NCBI GenBank assembly: GCA_020849655.1
Contig: JADLFU010000142.1
Coordinates: forward strand, 1 to 62,582
DNA from: Polyangiaceae bacterium
GTDB lineage: Bacteria; Myxococcota_A; Polyangia; Polyangiales; Polyangiaceae
Direction of reading: 5' to 3'
DNA length: 62,582 bases
Within the stretch, counting starts at the first letter, position 1. Every line of letters begins with the position of its first letter. Below, in pieces: positions 22,615 through 31,770 of the stretch. The notes below the pieces were generated by a model. That model worked only from the letters and a program-made list of their open reading frames with translations. It had not been told where the DNA came from and did no database searches. The position numbers and the translations under genes are program-made.

Positions 22615-23613
22615 ATGAACCAGGGTCGCATGGGCCTCCTCGTAGCGGCGGCCCTGCTAGCAGTGCCCGCCACGGCGAGCGCCCAGAAGCCCGGCAAAGG
22701 CGCGAAGCCGCCCGCCGGAGCCACGGACAAGCCCGCCGACAAGGCTGACGAGAAGAAGCCCGAGGACAAGCCAGCGGGCGGCGCCGACGCGAAGCCCGCC
22801 GACGCGCCCGCTGCCGACGCGCCCGCTGCCGACGCCCCCAAGGGCGAAGACCCGAGCGCTGGCGGCATCTGCGACCTCGACCCTTCTCAGTGCCCTCAGG
22901 TCGACTTCGACGCCGCGGCGAGCAAGCCCATCCCCGCGCAGATGTACGCGGTGCAGCAGCTGTACGCGCTGCGCGTGCGCCGCGTCGAGGTGAACCCCTA
23001 CTGGTCGTTCTCTCTCAACGATCAGTTCGTGTCGCACCCGGCGCCGGGCATGGCGATCAACTACTACGTGACGAACGTCCTCGCGGTGGGCGTCAACGGC
23101 ACCTGGTACCGGCCGTTCGGCTCGAACCTCAACCAGGACTCCGCGTTCAACGCGCAGACGCGGCGCGCGGCGCGCGTCGGCGTGCCGCTCACCGAGTATG
23201 ACTGGTCGGCGGCGCTGAACTTCACGTACGTCCCCGTCTACGGAAAGTTCGCCGGCTTCGGCGACTTCATCTTCCACTACGACGCGTACATCGTCGGCGG
23301 CCTGGGCATGCTGTCGAACCGCCCCATCGCGGTCATCGACCCCGACAACCGCACGTTCGACTCCAAGGCCCACCTGGCGTTCAATGCCGGCCTCGGGCTG
23401 CGCATCTTCTTCAACCGCTGGTTCGCGGCGGTCGGCGAGGTTCGCAACTACGTGTTCCAGGACCAGCTCGAGGCGACGACGATCGCCAGGGACAAGGCCG
23501 CGACCGACAAGGCGACCTGGTACGGTGACAAACCCATCACGGTGAACGTCCAGGCCCAGGTCGGGCTCGCGATCTTCTTGCCGTTCTCCTGGGAGTACCG
23601 GTTGCCGAAATGA
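22615..23613 (+). CDS. Outer-membrane beta-barrel protein (GltA/GltB-like candidate)
   Basis: 332 residues from the ATG at 22615. A signal peptide (cleaved near ATASAQ) leads to a Lys/Ala/Asp/Pro-rich linker with PADAPAADAP repeats (to about 95), a Cys pair (ICDLDPSQCPQ), then a barrel of alternating aromatic strands such as RVEVNPYWSFSLNDQF, ending in a beta strand. It matches the myxobacterial outer-membrane beta-barrel family that includes GltA and GltB of the gliding machinery. The next gene overlaps or nearly abuts it and is of the same family, as gltA and gltB pair in M. xanthus. Family assignment is good; the Glt identity is inference. Confidence 0.7.
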   Translation: MNQGRMGLLVAAALLAVPATASAQKPGKGAKPPAGATDKPADKADEKKPEDKPAGGADAKPADAPAADAPAADAPKGEDPSAGGICDLDPSQCPQVDFDAAASKPIPAQMYAVQQLYALRVRRVEVNPYWSFSLNDQFVSHPAPGMAINYYVTNVLAVGVNGTWYRPFGSNLNQDSAFNAQTRRAARVGVPLTEYDWSAALNFTYVPVYGKFAGFGDFIFHYDAYIVGGLGMLSNRPIAVIDPDNRTFDSKAHLAFNAGLGLRIFFNRWFAAVGEVRNYVFQDQLEATTIARDKAATDKATWYGDKPITVNVQAQVGLAIFLPFSWEYRLPK

Positions 23614-23633
23614 CGACGGGAAGGACCTCTCCG

Positions 23634-24551
23634 ATGATGCGGCGTATCCTCACGGTGGCGCTCCCGACGGCGGCCTTGCTCGGATTCTCGAGCCAGGCGT
23701 CGGCGCAGGAGAACCAGCTCACAGGTCCGCTCGCCGGCGCTCCGGCGGTGCGCGGTCTGCGGCTCCACAGGAAGCAGCGCTTCGAGATCGCGCCCGCGGT
23801 CTCGTTCACGCTGCTCGACGAATACCAGCGCCATATCCTCCTCGGCGCGCGGCTCACGTACAACGTGACCGACTGGCTCGGCCTCGGCGCCTGGGGTGCC
23901 TTCGGCGCGGTCAAGCAGACGACCGGCCTCTCCGACCGCATCCAGGACGCCAACGATCAGCGCTTCAACCCCCGCTCCCCGAACTTCACCACGGGCCAGG
24001 AGAGCACGGGGCGCACGCTGGTCCGCGCGAACATCGGCAAGGACTTCAAGCAGCAGCTGGCGACGATCAACTGGATCTTCTCGCCGCAGATCACGGCCGT
24101 GCCGTTCCGCGGCAAGCTGTCGCTGTTCCAGAAGATCTTCGTCGACACCGACGCGTACTTCTTCGCCGGGCCTGCGTTCGTCAACCTCCGCGAGCGCGCC
24201 GACTGCGGCGGGTCGAGCGGCGTCGACTGCGCGGCGCGCGAGGGCTCGGGCCCGGATCCGGGCAACGTCCGCCCCGCCGCGACGAAGGCCACCGCGAGCC
24301 GGATGGCCATCGCCCCGACGTTCGGCCTCGGCCTCAGCTTCTACACGGGGCAGTGGACGAGCTTCGGCCTCGAGTGGCGCGCGCTGATGTACTCGGCGAA
24401 CACCGGCGGCTTCGACATCGCCGGCGGCGGCGAGGGCGGACGCTTCCCCGACGGCAAGGTCGACAAGAGCGATCGCGAGTTCAAGTTCAACCAGATGATC
24501 ACGGTGAGCTTCGGGATGCAGTTCCCGCGGACGATCAAGCAGTCCGACTAG
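23634..24551 (+). CDS. Outer-membrane beta-barrel protein, second of pair
   Basis: 305 residues from the ATG at 23634, chosen because GGGAAGG lies about 10 nt upstream and MMRRILTVALPTAALLG is a clean signal peptide. An ATG at 23610 overlapping the previous stop (ATGA) would give 313 residues. The mature protein begins QENQLTGPL and continues as a barrel (RFEIAPAVSFTLLDEYQR, LLGARLTYNVTDWLGLGAW), with a Cys-containing loop (DCGGSSGVDC) and a final amphipathic strand. It probably works with its partner upstream in the outer membrane. GltA/GltB identity is possible but unproven. Confidence 0.7.
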   Translation: MMRRILTVALPTAALLGFSSQASAQENQLTGPLAGAPAVRGLRLHRKQRFEIAPAVSFTLLDEYQRHILLGARLTYNVTDWLGLGAWGAFGAVKQTTGLSDRIQDANDQRFNPRSPNFTTGQESTGRTLVRANIGKDFKQQLATINWIFSPQITAVPFRGKLSLFQKIFVDTDAYFFAGPAFVNLRERADCGGSSGVDCAAREGSGPDPGNVRPAATKATASRMAIAPTFGLGLSFYTGQWTSFGLEWRALMYSANTGGFDIAGGGEGGRFPDGKVDKSDREFKFNQMITVSFGMQFPRTIKQSD

Positions 24552-24574
24552 TCACCGCGACGTCGTCGCGAGCG

Positions 24575-24617
24575 AAGAGGCCGCTCCCTCCACCGAGGGC
24601 GCGGCCTCTTGGCGTTT
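24575..24617 (+). terminator. Hairpin terminator after the barrel-protein pair
   Basis: AAGAGGCCGC (24575-24584) pairs with GCGGCCTCTT (24601-24610), with an inner CCCTC/GAGGG stem and a CACC loop. The T-tract is short (GGCGTTT), so it is strong as a hairpin but imperfect as an intrinsic terminator. Confidence 0.65.
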
Positions 24618-24688
24618 CAGGTGCATCGAGACGATTTGCTGGCTCCAGCTTGACCCCATCGCCGATCAGGCCCATTTGCCGGGTCTCG

Positions 24689-25438
24689 ATGGGCCTCTTC
24701 GACATCTTCAAGGGCAAGGGAAAAGACCAGGGCGCGCCCCAGGCGCCCGCCGACAAGAACGCCGCGAAGTTCGCCCGCACCGCGTGCGACAAGCTCGCGC
24801 AGAACTACGACCGCCAGGAGGCGCTGCAGGCGCTCGCGAAGCTCGGCACGCCCGAGGCGGCGGCCGTGCTGCTGAAGCGCTTCTCGTTCTACATCGAGCC
24901 GTCGATGAACGACCAGGAGGAGAAGGAGCTCGCGTTTCAGGGCATCGCCGCCGTCGGCGAGGGCGCGGTCGAGGTCATCGTCGCGTACTGCGAGCGCGCC
25001 GACAGCCTGACGTGGCCGCTGAAGCTGCTGAAGACCATCCTCTCGTCAGAGGCGTACGTCGAGGAAGTGGTCGATCTGCTCGGCGACCGAGACACCGACT
25101 ACGCCCGGAACATCGATCCCAAGCTGCAGCTGATCTCGGCGTTGACGGGCGCGGAGGGCGAGGATCTGCAGGCGGAGATCGTGAGGTTCCTCGAGGACGT
25201 GAGCGAGCCCGTGCGCTTCCAGGCGGTCCTCACGTTGCTCTCGCTGAAGGGCGAGGCGGCGCTCGAGCCGCTGATCGATCTCGCGATCGCGGAGGAGTCC
25301 GTGCGCATCCGCAACAAGGTCGGCGAGGGGTTCGCGGAGCGGCGGTGGGTCGTCCCGTCCGAGAAGCGCGCGGCCTTCGCGCGCGCCATCTCCGGCGCGG
25401 GGCGACAGGTGGGCGGCGACGGCGTCGTCCACGGCTGA
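24689..25438 (+). CDS. HEAT-repeat cytoplasmic protein
   Basis: 249 residues from the ATG at 24689 (MGLFDIFKGKGK). The body is made of HEAT/PBS-lyase-type helical repeats, e.g. QEALQALAKLGTPEAAAVLL and RFQAVLTLLSLKGEAALEPL. No signal peptide or TM segment. Homologues with this MGLFDIF opening are widespread in Myxococcota but have no known role; HEAT arrays usually serve as protein-binding scaffolds. It stands alone after a terminator. Confidence 0.8.
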   Translation: MGLFDIFKGKGKDQGAPQAPADKNAAKFARTACDKLAQNYDRQEALQALAKLGTPEAAAVLLKRFSFYIEPSMNDQEEKELAFQGIAAVGEGAVEVIVAYCERADSLTWPLKLLKTILSSEAYVEEVVDLLGDRDTDYARNIDPKLQLISALTGAEGEDLQAEIVRFLEDVSEPVRFQAVLTLLSLKGEAALEPLIDLAIAEESVRIRNKVGEGFAERRWVVPSEKRAAFARAISGAGRQVGGDGVVHG

Positions 25439-25475
25439 GGCATTTCAACCTACCTCACACGCCGTCCGGCGCGGA

Positions 25476-25604
25476 TCAGTCCGTGAAGGGCAGGTTGTAC
25501 GGGTCGAGATCGTCGATGACCCCGCTCTCGCGCGGCTCCGGCGCGGGCTCACGCGGCGCGTCGTCGGGGGTCGTGTGCTGCGGGGCTTCGGGCTGCGTGG
25601 TCAT
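25476..25604 (-). CDS. Small hypothetical protein, 42 residues
   Basis: An ATG-to-TGA frame of 43 codons reads MTTQPEAPQHTTPDD and ends in DDLDPYNLPFTD. It is acidic, Pro-rich and probably disordered, with a hydrophobic terminal motif. It occupies the gap between the HEAT gene and the next plus-strand gene, where a gene would otherwise be missing on either strand. No family recognised, and coding status is uncertain. Confidence 0.35.
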   Translation of the reverse strand: MTTQPEAPQHTTPDDAPREPAPEPRESGVIDDLDPYNLPFTD

Positions 25605-25749
25605 GGTGAGCGCGCGGGAGCAGGTTCCGCGCCAGCCGGCCGCCGCCGCAAATCATGGCGCTCGCGCGGACGGTGCGTCGGCGAGTTCGCACGTCGGTGC
25701 GCAGGCGCGCGCGCGTGCGCCCCGCGTCATGCGGTAGCCTCGCGTCACG

Positions 25750-27018
25750 ATGCGCGTCGCGGTGCTGATCGTGCCGGCGGTGACGTTCGCCGCGGCGACG
25801 CTCGCGCTGCTCGGGCTCGCGCGCCCGCGCACGCTCCTGGCCGCGCGCCTCTCGGGCGGACCGACGACGGAGGCCGGCAGCGTGCGCCTGTCGTGCGTGC
25901 GCCGCGCGGTGGGCGTCGAGGACGCGGTGCCGCTCTCGGACCTCGACGTGCAGCTGGGCCCGCACGTCTCGAGCACGCGGTGCGACGCGGACGGCCACGC
26001 GGAGCTGCCGCTCCCGCGGGGCGAGGCGGGCCCCATCGCGGTCCGCGTGGCGCACGGCGGGGAGGTGCTGGCCTCGGGGCGCGTCGTCGTCACGCTCGAC
26101 GACTGGCTGAGAGGCGCGGTCACGAGGCGGGCGCGCGTGCGCGGCGGTGGACGTCTCGACGGGCACGCGGAGATCCCCGGCGGCGCGCTCGCGACCGAGC
26201 AGACGACGGAGGTGCGGCTGGTCTTGCGAGGCGGATCGGGCGCGGCGACGCTCGAAGCGAACGGCGCGGATCTCGGCGTGGCACGCCTGGTCGACGGGAC
26301 GACCGAGGGCGCGCCCACGCTCTCGCTCGCCGTGCCGGTGACCCCACGGTTTCATCAGGTGACGCTGACGGCGCGGCGCGCGGACCCGGACGAGACGTGG
26401 CAAGGGAGATTGCCGGTGGTCGCGGGCCAGCCGATGATGACCGCGATCGAGCCTCGAGGCTCCGAGCTTCGCGTCTCCATCGCCGCGCCTGGGAGACGCA
26501 CCCACGCGTACGTCCGCTTCGACGCCGAGCGAGGCAGGCGTCAGGCGCGGCGGATAGCGCTCGCTGGCGATGAGCGCGCGACCCATGGCGAGGCGACGCT
26601 GACCGACACCGGCGAGCGGCCCGCGTGGATCGTCGTCGGCGACTCGCCCGACCTGCCTCCCGACGAGTCGACCGGCGCACCGCTGCCCGGCAACCCCACG
26701 CTCGATGGCCGTGTCGTCCAGGACGTCCCGTGGCTCGACGGGATGCCAGCGGTGCGCGCCGCCGACGAGCGGCGCACCACGACCGTCGTTCGCCTGGTGA
26801 TCGCGCTCGTCGCGAGCGGCGGGCTGCTCGAGGTGTTCCTCGTCCTCGACGCCTCGCGCGCCGCCCGCGACCGGCTCGCCGCGCACCTGGCGTCGGTCGG
26901 TGACGACGCGCCCGCGCGCCCCGAGCAGGCGCGACCGTGGCTCCCGCTGGTGCTCGGCCTCTTGGCGATCTCGTTCGCGTTCGCGCTCGTGTCGCTCCTG
27001 TTCACGCTGAAGGCGTGA
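25750..27018 (+). CDS. Membrane protein with beta-rich extracytoplasmic domain
   Basis: 422 residues. An N-terminal hydrophobic segment (about 3-24, probably an uncleaved anchor) is followed by a 300-residue beta-rich region with Ig-like or carboxypeptidase-regulatory-like strands, then two C-terminal TM helices (about 345-370 and 395-418) joined by a short charged loop. Its layout recalls the Ig-like membrane protein at 33477-35153, so they may be distant paralogues. No catalytic motif seen. The next gene (HAD phosphatase) starts 54 nt downstream on the same strand. Confidence 0.65.
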   Translation: MRVAVLIVPAVTFAAATLALLGLARPRTLLAARLSGGPTTEAGSVRLSCVRRAVGVEDAVPLSDLDVQLGPHVSSTRCDADGHAELPLPRGEAGPIAVRVAHGGEVLASGRVVVTLDDWLRGAVTRRARVRGGGRLDGHAEIPGGALATEQTTEVRLVLRGGSGAATLEANGADLGVARLVDGTTEGAPTLSLAVPVTPRFHQVTLTARRADPDETWQGRLPVVAGQPMMTAIEPRGSELRVSIAAPGRRTHAYVRFDAERGRRQARRIALAGDERATHGEATLTDTGERPAWIVVGDSPDLPPDESTGAPLPGNPTLDGRVVQDVPWLDGMPAVRAADERRTTTVVRLVIALVASGGLLEVFLVLDASRAARDRLAAHLASVGDDAPARPEQARPWLPLVLGLLAISFAFALVSLLFTLKA

Positions 27019-27072
27019 GGCTGCCGGCGCGAGCGCGTTCTGTCCGCGCGCCCGCGCGCGTAAGGAGCGATC

Positions 27073-27723
27073 ATGCCTCGCGCCGCGCTGTTCGATCTCG
27101 ACCGCACGCTCGTCCGCAAGGAGACGGCGAGCCTCTACGTCCGCTACCAGCGCGAGATCGGTGAGGCGACCACCGTCGACCTCGTGCGCACGCTCTGGTG
27201 GGTCGCACAGTACACGCTCGGCGTGCTCGACGCCGAGAAGATCGCGGCGCGCGCCGCGTCGAGCTTGGAGGGCACGCTCGAGGCCGCGATGGTGGAGCGC
27301 TGCGAGCGATGGGTCGAGCGAGACGTGATGCCTCACGTCGGAGAGGCCGCGCGCGCCGCCGTCGCGCGCCACCGCGCGGCCGGCGATCTGCTCGCGATCG
27401 TCACCGGGGCCACGCCGTACGCGGCGCGCCCGGTGGCCCGCCGCCTCGAGATCCCCCACGTGCTGTCGAGCGAGCTCGAGGTCGACGACGGGGCGTTCAC
27501 GGGGCGGTTCGTGCAACCGCTCTGCTACGGACACGGCAAGATCGCGCGGGTCGAGCGGCTCGCCGCGGCGCACGGGTTCTCGCTGTCCGAGGCGACGTTC
27601 TACACCGACAGCAACACCGACTTGCCGCTGCTGCTCGCCGTCGGGGAGCCCGTCGTCGTGAACCCCGACGGGCGACTCCTGCGCGAGGCGCGCCGCCGAC
27701 GCTGGCGCGTGGAGCGCTGGTGA
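27073..27723 (+). CDS. HAD-IB family phosphatase (SerB-like)
   Basis: 216 residues with an AAGGAG ribosome binding site. Motif I is FDLDRTL (nucleophile Asp near residue 8), motif II is IVTGATP, a Lys is present in YGHGK, and motif IV is YTDSNTDLPLL. This is the HAD-IB subfamily that includes phosphoserine phosphatase and lipid-phosphate phosphatases such as CicA. The cap is all-alpha. The substrate cannot be told from sequence. Convergent with the lipoprotein gene that ends 12 nt away. Confidence 0.88.
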   Translation: MPRAALFDLDRTLVRKETASLYVRYQREIGEATTVDLVRTLWWVAQYTLGVLDAEKIAARAASSLEGTLEAAMVERCERWVERDVMPHVGEAARAAVARHRAAGDLLAIVTGATPYAARPVARRLEIPHVLSSELEVDDGAFTGRFVQPLCYGHGKIARVERLAAAHGFSLSEATFYTDSNTDLPLLLAVGEPVVVNPDGRLLREARRRRWRVERW

Positions 27724-27735
27724 CGCGAGCGACCG

Positions 27736-28551
27736 TCACCGGGGCGCGTCGATCTTCTTCAGCTCGACGCGCACGCGGAGCTTGAGAGGCGCGGTCTCCG
27801 GCTTCGGGAACGCCGCGGCGGCGAGCACCACGTCCGCGCACGCGACCGTCTCCTTCAGCAAAGCGCCGCGCTGGGTCACCTTGTGCTTCGTGACGCTGCC
27901 GTCGGCGGCGATCTCGAGCTCGGCCTCGAGCAGCCCCTTCGACGCCGCCTCTCGCTCCAGCGCGAGGAGGTAACAGCCGCGGAGCCTGCCGAGCGCCGCG
28001 TCGACGGCGCCCGTCGCGGCGGCGGACCTCCCGGCGAGGATCTCCGTGCGCGGTGTCGCCGTCGCGCCCGCGAACCGACCGCCCCCGTCGTCGCGATCGC
28101 CGTAGCGCAGCGTGAGCTTCGCGGTCGTCGCCTTCTCGGGCGGCGGCAGCTCGATGCGCCTCAGGATCTCGGTCGCGCAGCCGGTGATCTTCGGCGCGAG
28201 CTTCGTCTCGTCCGGCCTGGCGTCGGTGACGAAGCCGCGAGGATCGACGGCCAGCGTGTACGTCACCTCGCCCCGCGCCGCGCCGTCGCGCAGCGCGCCC
28301 GCGCACTCCTGCAGCGGCCCGCCGGAGCATCGAAGCGCGGCGAGGGTCTTGTCAGCGGGGAGATCGAGCGCCACGACGGACGCGATCTCGATCGACGAGG
28401 TCGCCGTCGCGCTCTCGTAGCGGCACTTCGTCGCGCTCTCGACGCCCTCCGGGGGGCCGTCGTTCGGCCCACGGGCCTCCGGCTTGCGCTGCTCCGCGCA
28501 GCCGACGATCACGCACACTCCCCACGCGACGATCCACGCCCGCTTCGCCAT
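27736..28551 (-). CDS. Lipoprotein with AgmX/PglI-type C-terminal domains
   Basis: 271 residues. The signal peptide ends in VCVIVGC (lipobox). Two similar domains follow (about 65-155 and 170-271), each with a Cys near its start and a second Cys in a GCATEIL or ACADVVL helix, then paired beta strands. This is the TonB-C-like fold found at the end of GltG and GltJ, apparently duplicated. It is the last gene of a minus-strand cluster: Ig-like membrane protein, kinase, beta-propeller lipoprotein, this gene. The specific role is unknown. Confidence 0.7.
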   Translation of the reverse strand: MAKRAWIVAWGVCVIVGCAEQRKPEARGPNDGPPEGVESATKCRYESATATSSIEIASVVALDLPADKTLAALRCSGGPLQECAGALRDGAARGEVTYTLAVDPRGFVTDARPDETKLAPKITGCATEILRRIELPPPEKATTAKLTLRYGDRDDGGGRFAGATATPRTEILAGRSAAATGAVDAALGRLRGCYLLALEREAASKGLLEAELEIAADGSVTKHKVTQRGALLKETVACADVVLAAAAFPKPETAPLKLRVRVELKKIDAPR

Positions 28552-28578
28552 GATCGATCGCTACCAGAGGCGCGCGGC

Positions 28579-31500
28579 TCAGGGGCTCGAATCCGTCGCG
28601 GGCGCGCGCGCGAGGCCGTCGAGCTCGCGCAGCACCTCGAGCGGCACCTGGGCCTTGGGATCGGTGCGACACGTCATCGGGCGCGCCTCCACCTCGCGGC
28701 CCCCGCGGAACAGCCACCCGGTCTGCTCGGCGATCGACACGAGCGCGTGCAGGCGGTCTTCTCCCGCGCGTGCGGCGGTGGGCAGGGGGCTCGCGGCGTC
28801 GAGGCCCGCCTGGCAAGGAGACTCTGCCGTTCCGTAGAGCACCATCGCCGACGAGACGAGCGCCGCGAAGCGCGCGCCGTCGGGCCCCTCGATGAGCACC
28901 GCGCGCCGCGTGCCGGGATCCGCGGGCGCGACGATGCGAGGGGTCTTCGCGCGGTCGTCCTCCGCGCACGGTCGCGGTCGCTCGAGCGCCCGGGTCTGCG
29001 TCGGCCCCGCGCGCCCGCCGTCGACGAGGCCCTGCGCTCGAAACGCGAACGTGGAGATCTCCCAGCGCCCACCGTCGCGTGTCCGCGTCTGGGTGACGAG
29101 CAGCGGCGCGCCGCTCGCGTACGAGAAGCTCGTGTTCGTGTCGAACCCAGGCTCCTGCGCGGGCGTCAGCGCGACGGCGACCCCACGGCCCACCAGGCCC
29201 GTCGCGGCGCGGCGCTCGGTGTTCGAGCCCGGCTCTGCGGCGCTGCGGACGACCGCGAAGGGCACGGTCGTCGCGCCGATGCGCACGGCGTCCGCGTTCA
29301 CCTGCAGCGGCTCCCCGAGCCGCGTCACGCTCGGCCACGGCTGGTAGGCGCTGCGCTCGACCCGCCCGGCGTAGTCGACGAAGAACAGCTCGGCGAGCCC
29401 GCCCGCGTCGGGGCGGACGTAGATCCCGCCGGCGGTGATCGACAGCAGCTCCGGCCGCGCCTGGTGAGCGCCGCCGGGCTCTGTGGGCTCGGTGAAGGCG
29501 GCGCTCGGCGCGGGTGACGGCCGCAGGGTCGCGCGTCCGACCTTGCCCTCGAGCAGGTTCTCCCACGCGACCTCGAGCGCGGCGGGGTGCGCGCTGTCGC
29601 CCGTGCGTGGCGAGACGATGGCGGGCCCGTCTGGCCGCGCGCCCTCTCGCACTGCGAACCGGAGGGCCGCGGCGCCCTCCACCTGCGGCAGCGCGAGCAC
29701 CGCCACGCCGCCCGCCTGCGGCACCTTCGGCAGCAGCGTCAGCTCGTCGAGCTTCCCTGACGGCGAGCCGTGCACGACGGTCACCGCGGCCGTCATGGGG
29801 TCGACCGACACCGTGGAGAACGCGACCCGACCGCGCTCCGACTCGCCCGCGCCGGGGGCCGACGTCCCGGCTGGCAGGCGCTGCCACTTGTCACGGCGCA
29901 GCCGGCAGACGAGCGGGGGAGCGGCGAGCGCGATGCCGCGCGATGGCGCGACGTCCGCGTCGAGGTCGAGCACCTGCCGAGCCGCGCGCTCCGCGCCCCA
30001 GCCGATCCTCGCGACCTTCGCGCCCACGACGCAGCCCTCGGGCGCGCAGCTCACCGGGTGCGCGCAGCCCCGTGCGTCCTGGCAGCGCAGCGCTCCGACG
30101 GCGCCGAGCGAGGTCCAGGAGACCCCGGCGTCGCTGCTCTCCCACGCCTCGCCAGGCGTCACCGCGAGCGCCCGGCGCCCGGCGACGCCGAGCCTCAGCG
30201 AGCTCGTCCGCACGGGAGGGGCGCCGACCGAGAGCGCGCGACCGTCCTGGTCTGCGAGCACGACGGCGGGCGCAGCGCCCTCGATCGCGATCGTGATGAC
30301 ACCGGGCTCGGTCACCGAGATGGAGGCCGCGGTCGCCACGCCGTGGTCGGGCAGCGGGAGCTCGCGCGCCTCGAACGTGCGGCCCGCGTCGGCGCTGACG
30401 AACAGGCCGAGATCCCCGGACTTCGCCCGCCTCCCGACGAGGTAGACCGTCGCACCTCGGCCCGCGAACTTCACGTCCAGCACGCCCCCGCCGAGCGCCG
30501 GTGCGCGCGTCGCGCCCCAGGGGGAGCCGACAGCCTCGACGCCCTCCGAGGCCGGGTCCCATTGCCCCAGCCAGAGCGGCGTCTCCACGTCACATCGCTC
30601 CTCCGTGCGGCGGCACGCGCCCCAGACGATGAGCCGGTCGGACGGGCCGAGCACCAGCCGCGTCGCGGACGTGCCCTCGAGCGCGCCGCTCAGCTCCTCG
30701 GGGGCCTCGGCGACGTTCGTGTAGCGGAGCACGCGCACGCGCCCGCGCGCCGATCCGCGCTGCGGCACGAGGCAGGCGGCGTAGAGCGCGCGATCGTCGC
30801 CCGCGAGCGAGAGCTCCGAGCAGCGCTCCGTTCCCGCGAGCGGCGTCACCTCGAGGTGCTCGCCGAGGCGGCCTCGCCCGAGCGACGCCGGCGCGCCGGG
30901 CTTGTCGCGCTTCGTGATGGGCACGTAGACCGTGCCTCGCCAGACGAAGCCGCGCCCGCGCGTGAGGTCTGCGCCGTCGACCACCGCGCGCGGGGGGACC
31001 ACGAACGGCGGCGGTGAGACAGGCTCGCTCGCGTCGACGAGCCGTGGCGCATCGCCGGCGTCGAGCTCCACCGCGCGCTGGTAGCCGAGCGCGGTGACGA
31101 CGCCGCGCTCGGACGACAGGCGCGACGCGCCGACCGGCGGCGCCTCGATCCTCGCGAACGTCCTGCCGCCGTCGCGCGTGACGAACAGCCGCTCGGGCAG
31201 CCCGAGCACCACGCCTCGCTCGCCCTCGACCCGCACGTCGAGGATCCACCGCGCGTCGAGCTTCACGTCTCGCCACGTCTCGCCCGCGTCGTTCGACCAC
31301 GAGAGCGCGCCGCGCTCGCCGACGATCGCCACGGTCGATCCCGACGCCGACACCGCGGTCGCGGTCCCGCGCGGTCTCGAGATCCGCGAGAACGCGCCGA
31401 GCGGTGACGCGGCCTCGTACAGCGCGCCCGTCCGTCCGACGAATCGCCACGCGCCGCTGGCGCCTCTCGAGAGGCCGACGAGATCCTCTGGCGCGAGATC

Positions 31501-31764
31501 GCCCGCGGCCTCGGCCTCGCCCGTCTCCCGCACCAGCCAGCGCTCGCCGTCGCGTCCCCACGCGACCCAGGAGCGGTCCGCCTGGGAGATGGACCCGAGG
31601 ATCGTCGACGGCCTCTGGGGCGCGTACACCCACCTCGCAGCCCCCGTCGCGTCCGCGCTCGGCGGCGCGCGCCAGGTGATGTCCACGCGAGGTGGCGGCG
31701 CCGCGGCGGGCGCGCAGGCCGACGCGCCGAGCGCCGCACAGAGCCAGGCTCGCCTCGATCGCAC
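28579..31764 (-). CDS. Large beta-propeller (Asp-box) lipoprotein
   Basis: 1061 residues, GTG start 6 nt after the kinase stop. A short signal with lipobox-like GASAC is followed by a long all-beta protein. At least four Asp-box-like motifs of the sialidase/YCF48 type are visible: SNDAGETW, TRDGGRTF, SADAGRTF and SSDAGVSW. This suggests two or more propellers exposed at the cell envelope. No sialidase catalytic signature is evident. Together with the adjoining kinase it may form a surface-sensing unit; that is inference. Confidence 0.75.
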   Translation of the reverse strand: MRSRRAWLCAALGASACAPAAAPPPRVDITWRAPPSADATGAARWVYAPQRPSTILGSISQADRSWVAWGRDGERWLVRETGEAEAAGDLAPEDLVGLSRGASGAWRFVGRTGALYEAASPLGAFSRISRPRGTATAVSASGSTVAIVGERGALSWSNDAGETWRDVKLDARWILDVRVEGERGVVLGLPERLFVTRDGGRTFARIEAPPVGASRLSSERGVVTALGYQRAVELDAGDAPRLVDASEPVSPPPFVVPPRAVVDGADLTRGRGFVWRGTVYVPITKRDKPGAPASLGRGRLGEHLEVTPLAGTERCSELSLAGDDRALYAACLVPQRGSARGRVRVLRYTNVAEAPEELSGALEGTSATRLVLGPSDRLIVWGACRRTEERCDVETPLWLGQWDPASEGVEAVGSPWGATRAPALGGGVLDVKFAGRGATVYLVGRRAKSGDLGLFVSADAGRTFEARELPLPDHGVATAASISVTEPGVITIAIEGAAPAVVLADQDGRALSVGAPPVRTSSLRLGVAGRRALAVTPGEAWESSDAGVSWTSLGAVGALRCQDARGCAHPVSCAPEGCVVGAKVARIGWGAERAARQVLDLDADVAPSRGIALAAPPLVCRLRRDKWQRLPAGTSAPGAGESERGRVAFSTVSVDPMTAAVTVVHGSPSGKLDELTLLPKVPQAGGVAVLALPQVEGAAALRFAVREGARPDGPAIVSPRTGDSAHPAALEVAWENLLEGKVGRATLRPSPAPSAAFTEPTEPGGAHQARPELLSITAGGIYVRPDAGGLAELFFVDYAGRVERSAYQPWPSVTRLGEPLQVNADAVRIGATTVPFAVVRSAAEPGSNTERRAATGLVGRGVAVALTPAQEPGFDTNTSFSYASGAPLLVTQTRTRDGGRWEISTFAFRAQGLVDGGRAGPTQTRALERPRPCAEDDRAKTPRIVAPADPGTRRAVLIEGPDGARFAALVSSAMVLYGTAESPCQAGLDAASPLPTAARAGEDRLHALVSIAEQTGWLFRGGREVEARPMTCRTDPKAQVPLEVLRELDGLARAPATDSSP

Positions 31765-31770
31765 GCGCCC

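Noticed and set aside
23610-23633. Earlier ATG (23610) as the start of the second barrel gene
   Set aside because: The ATGA overlap is attractive, but the ATG at 23634 has a better-placed GGGAAGG and a cleaner signal peptide. The choice is not certain.
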